A DNA stretch of 64,000 nt, taken from Actinomadura atramentaria DSM 43919 (lineage in GTDB: Bacteria > Actinomycetota > Actinomycetes > Streptosporangiales > Streptosporangiaceae). The stretch spans positions 320,104 through 384,103 of the forward strand of contig NZ_KB907210.1 in the NCBI RefSeq assembly GCF_000381885.1, in the 5' to 3' direction. This document shows positions 1 to 7,830 of this stretch, piece by piece; position 1 is the stretch's first letter; each line of letters opens with the position of its first letter. Position numbers and translations under genes: made by a program. The notes below the pieces were generated by a model. The model was not told the DNA's origin. It saw only the letters and a program-made list of their open reading frames with translations, and did no database searches.

Positions 1-64
1 GTCCCGTCCGCGCGGCGTCCCGTCCGCGCGGCGTCCCGTCCGCGCGGCGTCCCGTCCGCGCGGC
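1..64. repeat. 16-bp tandem repeat, four copies
   Basis: Four perfect head-to-tail copies of GTCCCGTCCGCGCGGC run from the window edge to base 64, so the array may extend further left. It lies downstream of the first minus-strand gene and is not inside a recognised gene. Its function is unknown; it could be a slippage-prone minisatellite. Confidence 0.85.
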
Positions 65-102
65 GGCTGGTGTGAGCGGGGCGCGGGCGCGGGGGAAGGC
101 GA

Positions 103-130
103 AAGGCCGCGTCCCTGGGGGCGCGGCCTT
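103..130 (-). terminator. hairpin after the membrane-protein gene
   Basis: AAGGCCGCG at 103-111 pairs perfectly with CGCGGCCTT at 122-130 around a 10-base loop. It lies 11 bases past the stop codon of the minus-strand gene ending at 142. There is almost no T-tract, as is usual for GC-rich actinomycete terminators. Confidence 0.6.
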
Positions 131-141
131 GGGTGGGGTGG

Positions 142-1590
142 TCAGTCTCGGGCGTGTTCGCGGTCGGGCTGGCACACCAGGCAGGGGGTGCAGCCGCGGG
201 CCTTGGCCTCGGCGCGGGGCAGGGACTCCAGGTCGTCCGCCTCGTCGCCGATGTCCTCGATGAGCGCGCAGTCGACGCGGTGGTAGCGCTTGGTGCCGCT
301 CAGGATGCGGACCTGCTCGTCGTCCGCCGTCCCACCGGACGAGGCCGTCCCGGCGGAACCCGTGCCGGACGAGCCGGAGCCGTACGAGTCCGTGCCATAC
401 GAGTCTGTGCCGAAGGAGTCCGTGCTGTACGAGCCCGTCGTGGGCAGCGCGGCGAGGGGGTCGGTGAGGGGGTCGGCGGCCGCCGGCTCGTGGCCGAGGA
501 CGGGCGTGTCCTGCGGCGTCTCGGCGGGCTCGGACGCGCGCGGCCGCGGCGCGGCGGGCGGCTCGGCGGGCGTGTCCGTCAGCGTCGGCCGGACCGGCGG
601 CTCCTCGGCCGCGTACGGCTCGGCGTCGGCGGGCTCGGACGGCAGCGAACCGCCGGGCGCGGGCCACGCCGAGGGCAGCGGACCGGGCGCGGGCGCCTCA
701 AGCGGCGCCTCGGCCGCGGGCCCGCCCAGCGGGTCGGCGAGCGGGTCGACCCGCGGCTCGTCGGTGTGCGCCGGGGCCTTGCTCAGCGACGTCGCCGCGG
801 ACCATCCGGTGTCGGACGACGGCGCGGCGGGCTCGTCCGCCGGGGCGGCGGCCGGCTCCTCGTACGCCGGGGCGACCGGCGCGGGCGCGGGCTCGCTGCG
901 CGACGGCAGCGGCGCGGTCAGCCCCGGGTCCACCGGGGCGGGCGACGGAGCGTTCCCGCCCGCGTCGCCGACCGGGCCGTCACCCGTGCCAGGGCTCGTG
1001 CCGAGACCCCCGCCGGAACCCGAATCGGCCACCGCGTCGCGCTCGGCGGCCGGGGCGGCGGGCACCGACACCGCCGCTCGGGCGGCCAGCGCCGTGTCGG
1101 GCATGCAGGCGGTGCAGGGGCTGAACCCCTCTTCCCTCGCCTCGGCGTACGTCAGCTCGTCGGCCTCGCGCCCGGCGAGCTGGCGGCACGTGTCGAGGTG
1201 GTAGCGCCGGCGTCCGCGGACGACGTGGACGACGGCGTCCGAGGGGACCTCGAGCGGCTGCGCCGGGAGGGGCAGGCCCTCGTCGTCCCCGTCGCCGGCC
1301 GTGTCGTCGGCCTTGGCGGGAGCGCGCCGTCCCGCCTTGGCGTCCTTCTTCTTCGCCTGGCGCTTGCGGGCCGCGGCGGTCGCCGCGCCCGAGCCGAACA
1401 GCTCGCCGCGCCGCAGGACCACCCCGATGATCAGACACAGCAGCGAGACGATGCTGACGCCGATCGACACGTAGATGACGTTCAGCGCGTCCTGGCCGAA
1501 GACCTGGGCGCTGGTGCCCTCGCCGGCCACGATGCCCGCGACGAGCAGGGCTATCGCCACCACCACGAGGACGCCACTCAGGATGATCAC
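142..1590 (-). CDS. membrane protein with two His/Cys knuckle motifs
   Basis: I do not recognise this 482-residue protein as a named family. Two hydrophobic segments (about residues 2-22 and 38-59) form an N-terminal membrane hairpin. A basic stretch and a very long Pro/Ala/Ser-rich, probably disordered region (about 165-425) follow, including a Gly/Ser/Tyr-rich repeat of the GTDSYGTDSY type. Two related motifs flank the disordered part: Tyr130-His131, Cys135, Cys159-x-x-Cys162, and Tyr436-His437, Cys441, Cys470-x-x-Cys473. Each ends in Pro-Cys-x-x-Cys-x-Pro-Asp. Their spacing resembles Ada-like metal-binding knuckles found beside some nucleases, so zinc binding is plausible but inferred. The GTG start has GGAG six bases upstream. 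It follows wag31 on the same strand, so a role linked to polar growth is possible but unproven. Confidence 0.75.
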   Translation of the reverse strand: MIILSGVLVVVAIALLVAGIVAGEGTSAQVFGQDALNVIYVSIGVSIVSLLCLIIGVVLRRGELFGSGAATAAARKRQAKKKDAKAGRRAPAKADDTAGDGDDEGLPLPAQPLEVPSDAVVHVVRGRRRYHLDTCRQLAGREADELTYAEAREEGFSPCTACMPDTALAARAAVSVPAAPAAERDAVADSGSGGGLGTSPGTGDGPVGDAGGNAPSPAPVDPGLTAPLPSRSEPAPAPVAPAYEEPAAAPADEPAAPSSDTGWSAATSLSKAPAHTDEPRVDPLADPLGGPAAEAPLEAPAPGPLPSAWPAPGGSLPSEPADAEPYAAEEPPVRPTLTDTPAEPPAAPRPRASEPAETPQDTPVLGHEPAAADPLTDPLAALPTTGSYSTDSFGTDSYGTDSYGSGSSGTGSAGTASSGGTADDEQVRILSGTKRYHRVDCALIEDIGDEADDLESLPRAEAKARGCTPCLVCQPDREHARD

Positions 1591-1734
1591 TGGTAACTCC
1601 GCTCTACAGGCGCGACCCCGAGCCGTCGTCCCGGCTCAGGGCAGGTCCACCGACGTTCCGACACGCCGCCGGGATGGCCCGTGGCCATCCGCGGCGCGGC
1701 GATCGGGAAGACACTACCGCCTGTCGGGACTCGC

Positions 1735-2712
1735 TCAGCGCCGCTCGTGCGGCGGGTTGTCGCCGCCGGAGTGGAACGCGCCGGTCGCCGAGTGCTGGAC
1801 CTGCTGCGCGTGCTGCGCGGGTTCGGCGGGCGGCGGAAAGGGGTTCGCGCCGGTCGGGTTCGTCCCGCCCTGTCCGGCGGGCGCGGCGGGACCGCGGTTC
1901 TCGGTGTGGCCGAGGGTGTTCTGCGGACCGGTCTGCGGGCCGCCGACGGTGCCGAGCCCCGCGCCGGGGACCGGGAAGCCGCCCGTCTCGGTGCCGCCGG
2001 CCTCGACGTCGCGCAGCAGGCCCTCCAGGTACACCTTCAGCCGGCTGCGGTACTCGCGCTCGAACGCGCGCAGGTTGTCGACCTCGCGGTCCAGCTCCTC
2101 GCGCTGCTGCACGAGGGAGCCCATGACCTGGCGGTGCCGCTCCTGGGCGTCGCGGTCCAGGGCCTCGGCGCGCGAGCGGGCCTCGCTGACGATCTGGTCG
2201 GCCTGGCGGCGGGCCTTGCCGAGGATCTCCTCGGCCTCGCGGCGCGCGCGGCCGAGCGTCTCGTCGGCCTCGCGGCGGGCGTCGGCGATGGCCTGGTCCG
2301 CGGTCTGCTGCGCCAGCGCGAGCACGCGGGCCGCGGTGTCCATGTTGTCCTCGCCGGACGGCGCGCCGCCCATGCCGAGGCCGCCCAGCGGGGCCGGCTC
2401 GGGCTCGGGCTGCGGGGCCGGGGCCTGCTGCGGCGCGGGCGCCTGCTGCTGGGGCTGCGGCTCGGGCCGGGGCGGCTCGGGGATCTTCTGGACGTCGGGC
2501 TTGGGCTCGACGATCGGGGCCGCCATCGCCGGCACCTTGCCGCGCAGGCACTCGGCCAGCTTGGCGCGCAGCTCCTCGTTCTCCTGGATGAGGCGGTCGA
2601 GCTCCGACTCGACCTCGTCGAGGAACGCGTCCACCTCCTCCTCGTCGTACCCCGGCCTCAACCTGGTGGTACTGAACTGCTTGTTCCGCACGTCGGCGGG
2701 TGTCAGCGGCAT
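1735..2712 (-). CDS. wag31: DivIVA-family polar growth protein Wag31
   Basis: Wag31/DivIVA is a coiled-coil scaffold that gathers at curved membrane at cell poles and septa and directs polar wall synthesis in actinobacteria. The N-terminal DivIVA membrane-binding domain is clear (about residues 1-55, starting [13 protein letters not shown]). A Pro/Gln-rich linker (about 70-115) follows, then a long charged coiled coil (about 120-260) and a disordered Gly/Pro/Asn-rich tail. At 325 residues it sits within the actinobacterial range. The ATG has AAGGAG six bases upstream. It is the last recognised division gene of the dcw run, with sepF and yggT upstream, the normal actinobacterial order. Confidence 0.96.
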   Translation of the reverse strand: MPLTPADVRNKQFSTTRLRPGYDEEEVDAFLDEVESELDRLIQENEELRAKLAECLRGKVPAMAAPIVEPKPDVQKIPEPPRPEPQPQQQAPAPQQAPAPQPEPEPAPLGGLGMGGAPSGEDNMDTAARVLALAQQTADQAIADARREADETLGRARREAEEILGKARRQADQIVSEARSRAEALDRDAQERHRQVMGSLVQQREELDREVDNLRAFEREYRSRLKVYLEGLLRDVEAGGTETGGFPVPGAGLGTVGGPQTGPQNTLGHTENRGPAAPAGQGGTNPTGANPFPPPAEPAQHAQQVQHSATGAFHSGGDNPPHERR

Positions 2713-2784
2713 GTTGGTCTCCTTGGCGCGCTTGGAGTCTGTCCGTAAGGACGGTATCCGATCAGAGCCGTCGCACGAAGATGA

Positions 2785-3075
2785 TCATGGGATCACCACT
2801 TGCACCAGCACGATCAGGACCCAGACCACAAGAATGAGCAAGGTGAAGCTGAGGTCCAGGGCCACGTTACCCAGCCGGACCGGCGGGATGAAACGCCTCA
2901 ACAGCTTCAGCGGCGGATCGGTGACGGTGTACGTCGTCTCCGCGATCACGAGCACGACGCCGCGGGGGCGCCACGAGCGGGCGAACGACTGCAGGACTTC
3001 CAGGATCAACCTCCCGATGAGGAACAGGAGGAAGAGATAGAGGAGACCGACCAGCACCTGCTCAACGATGTGCAC
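2785..3075 (-). CDS. yggT: YggT-family membrane protein
   Basis: This 96-residue protein has two strongly hydrophobic segments (about residues 5-27 and 70-95) joined by a loop with the family's conserved stretch around residues 50-66 (Thr-Asp-Pro-Pro-Leu, then Arg-Arg-Phe-Ile-Pro-Pro). YggT proteins are small inner-membrane proteins found between sepF and divIVA in Gram-positives. Their biochemical role is not settled; links to division and osmotic tolerance have been proposed. The GTG start is preceded by AAGGTAG. It lies 24 bases after sepF and is probably in the same transcript. Confidence 0.93.
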   Translation of the reverse strand: MHIVEQVLVGLLYLFLLFLIGRLILEVLQSFARSWRPRGVVLVIAETTYTVTDPPLKLLRRFIPPVRLGNVALDLSFTLLILVVWVLIVLVQVVIP

Positions 3076-3099
3076 GAACTACCTTCACGTCTGGGGTCG

Positions 3100-3618
3100 T
3101 CAGCTTTGGTTGAAGAACCCGCGTTCCGCCATCCGGGCCTTGTCCTCCGCCGTCACCTCGACGTTCGCCGGCGAGAGGAGGAACACCTTGTTGGTAACAC
3201 GCTCGATGCTCCCGTGCAGCCCGAACACCAGACCGGCCGCGAAGTCGACGAGCCGCTTGGCGTCGCTGTCGACCATCTCGGTGAGGTTCATGATCACCGG
3301 CGTGCCCTCGCGGAAGTGCTCGCCGATGGTCCTGGCCTCGTTGTAGGTCCTCGGGTGCAGCGTAGTGATGCGCGCCAGGTCCGTGGTACCGGACTCGTAC
3401 AGCGCGACCGGCCTGCGCTCGGCCGCCGGGGCGTGGTCCCGATCGCGGTCCGCCGCGTCGTCGGCTCGGGTAAGCTGACCGCCGGGCTCCTCGCCCGCGC
3501 GCCGCCCCTGGCCCGGCTCGGCCTCGTCGTCGTAGACGTCGTAATCGTCGTAGTCGCCGTAGCGGTCGTCCTCCACAAGGCCGAGGTAGACCGCCATCTT
3601 GCGCATCGCGCTGGCCAT
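3100..3618 (-). CDS. sepF: cell division protein SepF
   Basis: SepF is the FtsZ membrane anchor in bacteria without FtsA; it polymerises into rings and binds the FtsZ C-terminal tail. The 172-residue product has the expected layout: a short N-terminal amphipathic segment ([14 protein letters not shown]), an acidic Asp/Tyr-rich linker, and the C-terminal SepF fold (about residues 80-165) with the [11 protein letters not shown] and Ala-Lys-Arg-Leu-Val-Asp-Phe signatures. The ATG is preceded by GGAGGGG. No ftsA is visible in the whole dcw cluster, which makes SepF the likely sole Z-ring tether here. Confidence 0.97.
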   Translation of the reverse strand: MASAMRKMAVYLGLVEDDRYGDYDDYDVYDDEAEPGQGRRAGEEPGGQLTRADDAADRDRDHAPAAERRPVALYESGTTDLARITTLHPRTYNEARTIGEHFREGTPVIMNLTEMVDSDAKRLVDFAAGLVFGLHGSIERVTNKVFLLSPANVEVTAEDKARMAERGFFNQS

Positions 3619-3726
3619 ACGCCCCTCCGTCCTTCTGTGGCCCGGGCCTCCGGCGCACCGGACGCCGCTAGCGGACTGGTGTCGTCGCGGCGCCCGCCGT
3701 TTCGGCAGGTGCCACTGGGTGGGACA

Positions 3727-4431
3727 TTACCTGACGATTGCCCGTCGGCCTCCGAGCAACGCCGTACCGATCCGCAGGTGTGTCGCGCCACACGCGACAG
3801 CGTCCTCCAGATCGCCGCTCATCCCGGCCGAGACGATCGCCGCCCCGGGATGATCTTCCCTCACCTCGGCCGCCAAACCCGTGAGGCGCGCGAAGGCGGC
3901 GCGCGCGTCGCCGCCGAGCGGCGCGACGGCCATGACCCCGGCGAGCTCCAGCGCGTCGGCGGCGGCCACCGCGTCCGCGACGGCGGGGACGTCCGCGGGC
4001 GCGGCCCCGCCCCGGCCCGCGCCGTCGTCCAGCGCGACCTGCACCAGGCAGCGCAGCGTCCGGCCGTGCCGCAGCGCGGCCGCGGACAGCGCCCCGACGA
4101 GCCGGACGCGGTCCACGGACTGCACGACGTCGGCGTACTCGGCCACCGACCGCGCCTTGTTCGTCTGGAGCTGCCCGACGAAGTGCCGGGTGAGCGGCAG
4201 GTCGGCGGTGGCCTCGGCCTTCGGGCGCGCCTCCTGGTCGCGGTTCTCCGCGACGTCGGTCACGCCGAGCCCGGCCAGCAGCCGCACGTCGTCGGCCGGG
4301 AACGTCTTGGTGACGGCGATCAGCGTGATCTCCGCCGGGTCGCGGCCCGCCGCCGCGCACGCCGCCGCGATGCGGGACCGGACGTCGGCGAGGTTGGCCG
4401 CCAGTTCGGCGGTGCGCTCCTCCGGCGTCAT
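3727..4431 (-). CDS. yggS: YggS-family PLP-binding protein
   Basis: This is a 234-residue single-domain member of the YggS/PLPBP (COG0325) family, which binds pyridoxal 5'-phosphate without known catalysis and helps B6 homeostasis. The PLP lysine is in ITLIAVTKTFP near residue 44, followed by the Glu-Asn-Arg stretch (VAENRDQEA), HFVGQLQTNK and the C-terminal phosphate-binding Ser-x-Gly-Met-Ser-x-Asp and LRIGTALLGGR motifs. I placed the start at 4431 because the family begins here and the ATG overlaps the upstream stop by four bases (ATGA). The longer upstream frame is only antisense to pgeF codons. It sits between pgeF and sepF as in most actinobacteria. Confidence 0.95.
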   Translation of the reverse strand: MTPEERTAELAANLADVRSRIAAACAAAGRDPAEITLIAVTKTFPADDVRLLAGLGVTDVAENRDQEARPKAEATADLPLTRHFVGQLQTNKARSVAEYADVVQSVDRVRLVGALSAAALRHGRTLRCLVQVALDDGAGRGGAAPADVPAVADAVAAADALELAGVMAVAPLGGDARAAFARLTGLAAEVREDHPGAAIVSAGMSGDLEDAVACGATHLRIGTALLGGRRAIVR

Positions 4432-5159
4432 CCGGCGTCCTCCGCGAGCCACACGAACCCGGCGAACCGCCCGGTCGTGCCGTCGCGGCGGTAGGAGAAG
4501 AGGTCGTCGCTCTCCAGCGTGCAGCGCGGGTCGACGCTGACGTCGGTGACGCCCGCGCGGGCGAGCTGCGCGGCGATCCCGGCGCGGATGTCGAGCGCGG
4601 GCGTGCCCCGGCGCGTCTCGGCGCGGGCCTCGGGGACGACCGCGGCGACCTCGTCGCGCAGCGCGGCGGGCACCTCGTAGCAGCCGCCGCACGCGGCCGG
4701 TCCCACGGCCGCGCGGACGCGGGCCGGGTCGGCGCCCAGCCCGGCCATCCGGTCGAGCAGGGCGGGCACGACCCCGGCGGCGGTGCCGGGCCGCCCGGAG
4801 TGGGCCGCGCCGACGACCCCGGCTACGGGGTCGGCGAGCAGGACGGGCGCGCAGTCCGCGACGAGCACCGCGAGCGCGAGCCCGGGGACGGCGGTGGCGA
4901 CCGCGTCGACCTCCAGGCCCTCGCCGGGCGCGTCCACGACGGCGACGTCCGCGCCGTGGACCTGCCGCATCCAGACGGTGCGCGCCGGGTCGATGTCCAG
5001 CGCGGCGGCGGCGCGCCGCCGGTTGGCGGCGACCGCCGCGGGCGCGTCGCCCACCGCGCCGCCGAGGTTGAGCGAACCGTAGGGTCCGGCGCTGACACCG
5101 CCGGACCGGCCGGTGAACGCGGCGCCGATCCCGGCGCCGAGCCGCACCGGCGCGATCAC
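4428..5159 (-). CDS. pgeF: YfiH/LACC1-family protein (PgeF)
   Basis: This 243-residue laccase-domain protein belongs to the multicopper polyphenol oxidase family by name (DUF152). Characterised members act on purine nucleosides or clean up mis-built peptidoglycan precursors (PgeF), which fits its place after ftsZ. The conserved zinc-site residues are visible: MRQVHGADV (His), VADCAPVLL (Cys) and [13 protein letters not shown] (His). The last motif is usually AHAGWRG, so the Trp-Arg pair is changed to Arg-Pro here. It overlaps ftsZ upstream and yggS downstream by four bases each, so the three are translationally coupled. Substrate cannot be told from sequence. Confidence 0.93.
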   Translation of the reverse strand: MIAPVRLGAGIGAAFTGRSGGVSAGPYGSLNLGGAVGDAPAAVAANRRRAAAALDIDPARTVWMRQVHGADVAVVDAPGEGLEVDAVATAVPGLALAVLVADCAPVLLADPVAGVVGAAHSGRPGTAAGVVPALLDRMAGLGADPARVRAAVGPAACGGCYEVPAALRDEVAAVVPEARAETRRGTPALDIRAGIAAQLARAGVTDVSVDPRCTLESDDLFSYRRDGTTGRFAGFVWLAEDAG

Positions 5160-6661
5160 TTCAGGAAGTCGGGGACGTCGAGGTCGTCGTCCTCGTCGAA
5201 CACGACGGGACGGCGGCGCGACCCGCCGCCGGACGCGCCGGAGCCGGACGCGGACTCGCCGCCCTCGCCGGCCGGGACGCGCGCGGGCGCCCCCTCCCCC
5301 GCCGGGCGCGGCGCGGGCGGCCGGGGCCCGTCGCCGGACGGGCCGTTCTGCTGGTCGGCCGCGCCGGACTCCGCACCCGTGGACCCGGCGGACCCGGCGG
5401 CCTCGGGCCGGGGCGCGTCGCCCTCGGGCCGCGCGCCGGAGCCGCCCTGGTTCGCGGGCGGCCGGGCCCGGTCGCCGCCGGGCGGCGGCGAGGCGGGGAT
5501 CGGCGCGGCGGCGGCCTGCGCGATCGTCGGCTGCGCCGGGGCGGCCGGCCGCTCGCCGGACGCCGGGCCCGCCGGGGCGGGCGCGGCGGGCTCGGGCCGC
5601 GCGATGCGGCTCGGGATCGGGTTGGCCTGCGGCGGCGCGGCGGGCGGCGGCGTCGGCCGGGGCGGCGGCGGAGGCATCCGGCGGGTCTCGGGCTCCCCGC
5701 CCGCCTTCCCGGGCACCAGCTCGTCGAACCCGGCGGCGATCACGGTGACGCGCACCTCGTCGCCGAGGGCGTCGTCGATGACCGCGCCGAAGATGATGTT
5801 CGCGTCGGGCGCGGCGGCGTTGGACACCAGTTGCGCCGCCTCGTTGATCTCGAACAGGCCGAGGTCGGAGCCGCCGGAGATCGACAGCAGGACGCCGTGC
5901 GCCCCGTCGATGCTGGCCTCCAGCAGCGGGCTGGAGATCGCCATCTCGGCGGCGGCGACGCTGCGGTCGTCGCCGCGCGCGGACCCGATGCCCATCAGCG
6001 CCGATCCGGCGCCGGACATGACCGACTTGACGTCGGCGAAGTCGAGGTTGATGAGGCCCGGCGTGGTGATGAGGTCGGTGATGCCCTGGACACCGGACAG
6101 GAGCACCTGGTCGGCGGCCTTGAAGGCGTCGAGCACGCTGACCTGCCGGTCGGAGATCGACAGCAGCCGGTCGTTCGGGATGACGATGAGGGTGTCGACC
6201 TCGTCGCGCAGGGTCTCGATGCCCGCCTCGGCCTGCATGGCGCGGCGCTTGCCCTCGAAGGAGAACGGGCGGGTGACCACGCCGATCGTCAGCGCGCCGA
6301 GGGACCGGGCGATGTTGGCGACGACGGGCGCGCCGCCGGTGCCGGTGCCGCCGCCCTCGCCCGCGGTGACGAAGACCATGTCGGCCCCCTTGAGGACCTC
6401 CTCGATCTCCTCGCGGTGGTCCTCGGCGGCCTTGCGGCCGACGTCGGGGTTCGCCCCGGCGCCGAGGCCGCGGGTCAGCTCGCGGCCCACGTCCAGTTTC
6501 ACGTCGGCGTCACTCATCAGCAGCGCCTGGGCGTCCGTGTTGATAGCGATGAACTCGACGCCCTTGAGTCCCTCCTCGATCATCCGGTTGACGGCGTTGA
6601 CGCCGCCGCCGCCGATCCCGACGACCTTGATGACCGCGAGGTAGTTCTGCGGTGCTGCCAC
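5156..6661 (-). CDS. ftsZ: cell division GTPase FtsZ
   Basis: FtsZ is the tubulin-like GTPase that forms the Z-ring. The 501-residue protein shows the tubulin signature GGGTGTG at residues 103-109, the nucleotide-binding [11 protein letters not shown] near 16-26, and the T7 synergy loop [11 protein letters not shown] at 205-215 with its catalytic Asp. The globular core ends near residue 320. A Pro/Ala/Gly/Glu-rich linker of about 170 residues follows, then the conserved C-terminal peptide [10 protein letters not shown], which binds SepF and FtsW. The linker is much longer than the roughly 50-70 residues of many FtsZs, hence the total length. It is preceded by a 364-bp gene-free region, so it probably has its own promoter(s). 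Confidence 0.98.
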   Translation of the reverse strand: MAAPQNYLAVIKVVGIGGGGVNAVNRMIEEGLKGVEFIAINTDAQALLMSDADVKLDVGRELTRGLGAGANPDVGRKAAEDHREEIEEVLKGADMVFVTAGEGGGTGTGGAPVVANIARSLGALTIGVVTRPFSFEGKRRAMQAEAGIETLRDEVDTLIVIPNDRLLSISDRQVSVLDAFKAADQVLLSGVQGITDLITTPGLINLDFADVKSVMSGAGSALMGIGSARGDDRSVAAAEMAISSPLLEASIDGAHGVLLSISGGSDLGLFEINEAAQLVSNAAAPDANIIFGAVIDDALGDEVRVTVIAAGFDELVPGKAGGEPETRRMPPPPPRPTPPPAAPPQANPIPSRIARPEPAAPAPAGPASGERPAAPAQPTIAQAAAAPIPASPPPGGDRARPPANQGGSGARPEGDAPRPEAAGSAGSTGAESGAADQQNGPSGDGPRPPAPRPAGEGAPARVPAGEGGESASGSGASGGGSRRRPVVFDEDDDLDVPDFLK

Positions 6662-7025
6662 GACGAGGGGCCTTTCCGCTCGCTCTGTCGACCGGCCGGG
6701 ACCGGTCCGCTGGACCGGCTCCGCCGCGGTGTTCCTGACGTGTGTTCTCTCGGGGCGGGGACCGCGGGACCGGACGGCCTCCGCGAACCCTCACCCTCAA
6801 CTTGAGGCTTACAGTTATGTCAACCTGACGACTGATACGGACAGTAGGGCTGGCTTCCACCAGGGTCAACTAACCTGCCGCCAACTGGACCGGCGTGTCG
6901 CACACAGCCCGAGTTGCCCGGTTGGAGCACCGCCGGAGCGGTACCCGGCCCCGGGTCCGGGAACCAGCGTGCCCGATCCGGCCGCCGGACGCGTCGCGAC
7001 ACACGGGCCGATCCGGCATGGGCCG
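6662..7025 (-). promoter_or_regulatory. ftsQ-ftsZ intergenic region, probable ftsZ promoter and leader
   Basis: This 364-bp stretch has no gene. On the minus strand it holds a perfect TTGACA -35-like hexamer (6818-6823), but no good TANNNT follows at 16-18 bp. Just downstream is a 13-bp palindrome CCTCAA-g-TTGAGG (6795-6807). A 7-bp hairpin CCGGTCC/GGACCGG (6702-6718) lies in the expected ftsZ leader, about 40 bases before the start. A further ACCCGG/CCGGGT inverted repeat (6943-6956) lies about 70 bases after ftsQ. FtsZ is usually driven by several promoters here; assignment of each is inference. Confidence 0.5.
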
Positions 7026-7778
7026 TCACCGGGTCGTGATCACGTCCGGCGAACTGACGTCGATCGTCCGCCCGCTCTTCCCCGCCGGGGACCGCATGAG
7101 GGCCTCGGCCAGGCGCGCCTTCTCCGCCGTCCGCTCGGGCGAACCCCACACCAGCGTGAGTCCGCTGGTCAGCCGCAGGGTGACCGACTCGGGCGACACC
7201 GCCGAGACCTCCGCGAGCTTCCCGCGCAGGCCCGCCGGGAGTTCGGAGACGACGCGCAGCGCGGCGCGCGCCGTCGGGTCGGACGGGGACGGCGAGGCGA
7301 CCGTGAGCAGCGGCACGTCCGGCCGGTCCGGCCCGTCCGTCACCGGGAACCCCGCCGCGTCGACCTGGTAGTACCGGCCCGACCGCTGGTAGGCCGCGAC
7401 CGGGACCCGCTCGCGGACCACGATCCGCACCGTCGCCGGCCACCGCCGCTCGACGCGCGCGCCCGCCACCGCCGGAAGCTTCGCCACGCGCGCCCGCACG
7501 TCCCCGGCGTCGAGCCGCACCATCGGCAGGCCCAGCCGGACGCCCGCCGCCGCGACGACCCGGTCGCGCGGCAGCAGCCGCGTCCCCGACACCTCGACGT
7601 GCCGCACCACCAGCAGCCGCGACCCCAGCAGCGCCCAGCAGGACGCGCCGAGCACCCCGACGACCAGCAGCGCGACGAACAGGACCTTCCACCGGTCCGG
7701 CCCGCGCCGCGGCGGCGTTCCCCCGCCGCGCTGCGACCGCTCCGCTTCCCCGCGCCGCGCCGTGCCCGTCTCAGTCAT
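7026..7778 (-). CDS. ftsQ: cell division protein FtsQ (POTRA domain)
   Basis: This 250-residue bitopic protein has a basic Arg/Gly-rich cytoplasmic N-terminus (about 1-30), one transmembrane helix (about 32-52, VLFVALLVVGVLGASCWALL), a POTRA domain (about 57-125, starting VRHVEVSGTRLLPRD) and the extracytoplasmic FtsQ domain. In the divisome it forms a complex with FtsL and the DivIC/FtsB-type partner and helps to activate FtsWI. It follows murC with a 52-bp gap, the usual actinobacterial position. murB and ddl, often placed between murC and ftsQ elsewhere, are absent from this cluster. Confidence 0.95.
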   Translation of the reverse strand: MTETGTARRGEAERSQRGGGTPPRRGPDRWKVLFVALLVVGVLGASCWALLGSRLLVVRHVEVSGTRLLPRDRVVAAAGVRLGLPMVRLDAGDVRARVAKLPAVAGARVERRWPATVRIVVRERVPVAAYQRSGRYYQVDAAGFPVTDGPDRPDVPLLTVASPSPSDPTARAALRVVSELPAGLRGKLAEVSAVSPESVTLRLTSGLTLVWGSPERTAEKARLAEALMRSPAGKSGRTIDVSSPDVITTR

Positions 7779-7830
7779 GAGGCCAGCATGACGGCGGGAC
7801 GCGGGAAATCGGTGAAGGCCGCGGCGCGTG

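Noticed and set aside
1..64. A CRISPR array
   Set aside because: The 16-bp units are contiguous with no spacers; this is a simple tandem repeat, and no cas genes are present.
6943..6956. ACCCGG/CCGGGT inverted repeat after ftsQ as a terminator
   Set aside because: The stem is only 6 bp with a 2-base loop and no T-tract. In this GC content such repeats are common by chance, so I did not list it as a feature.
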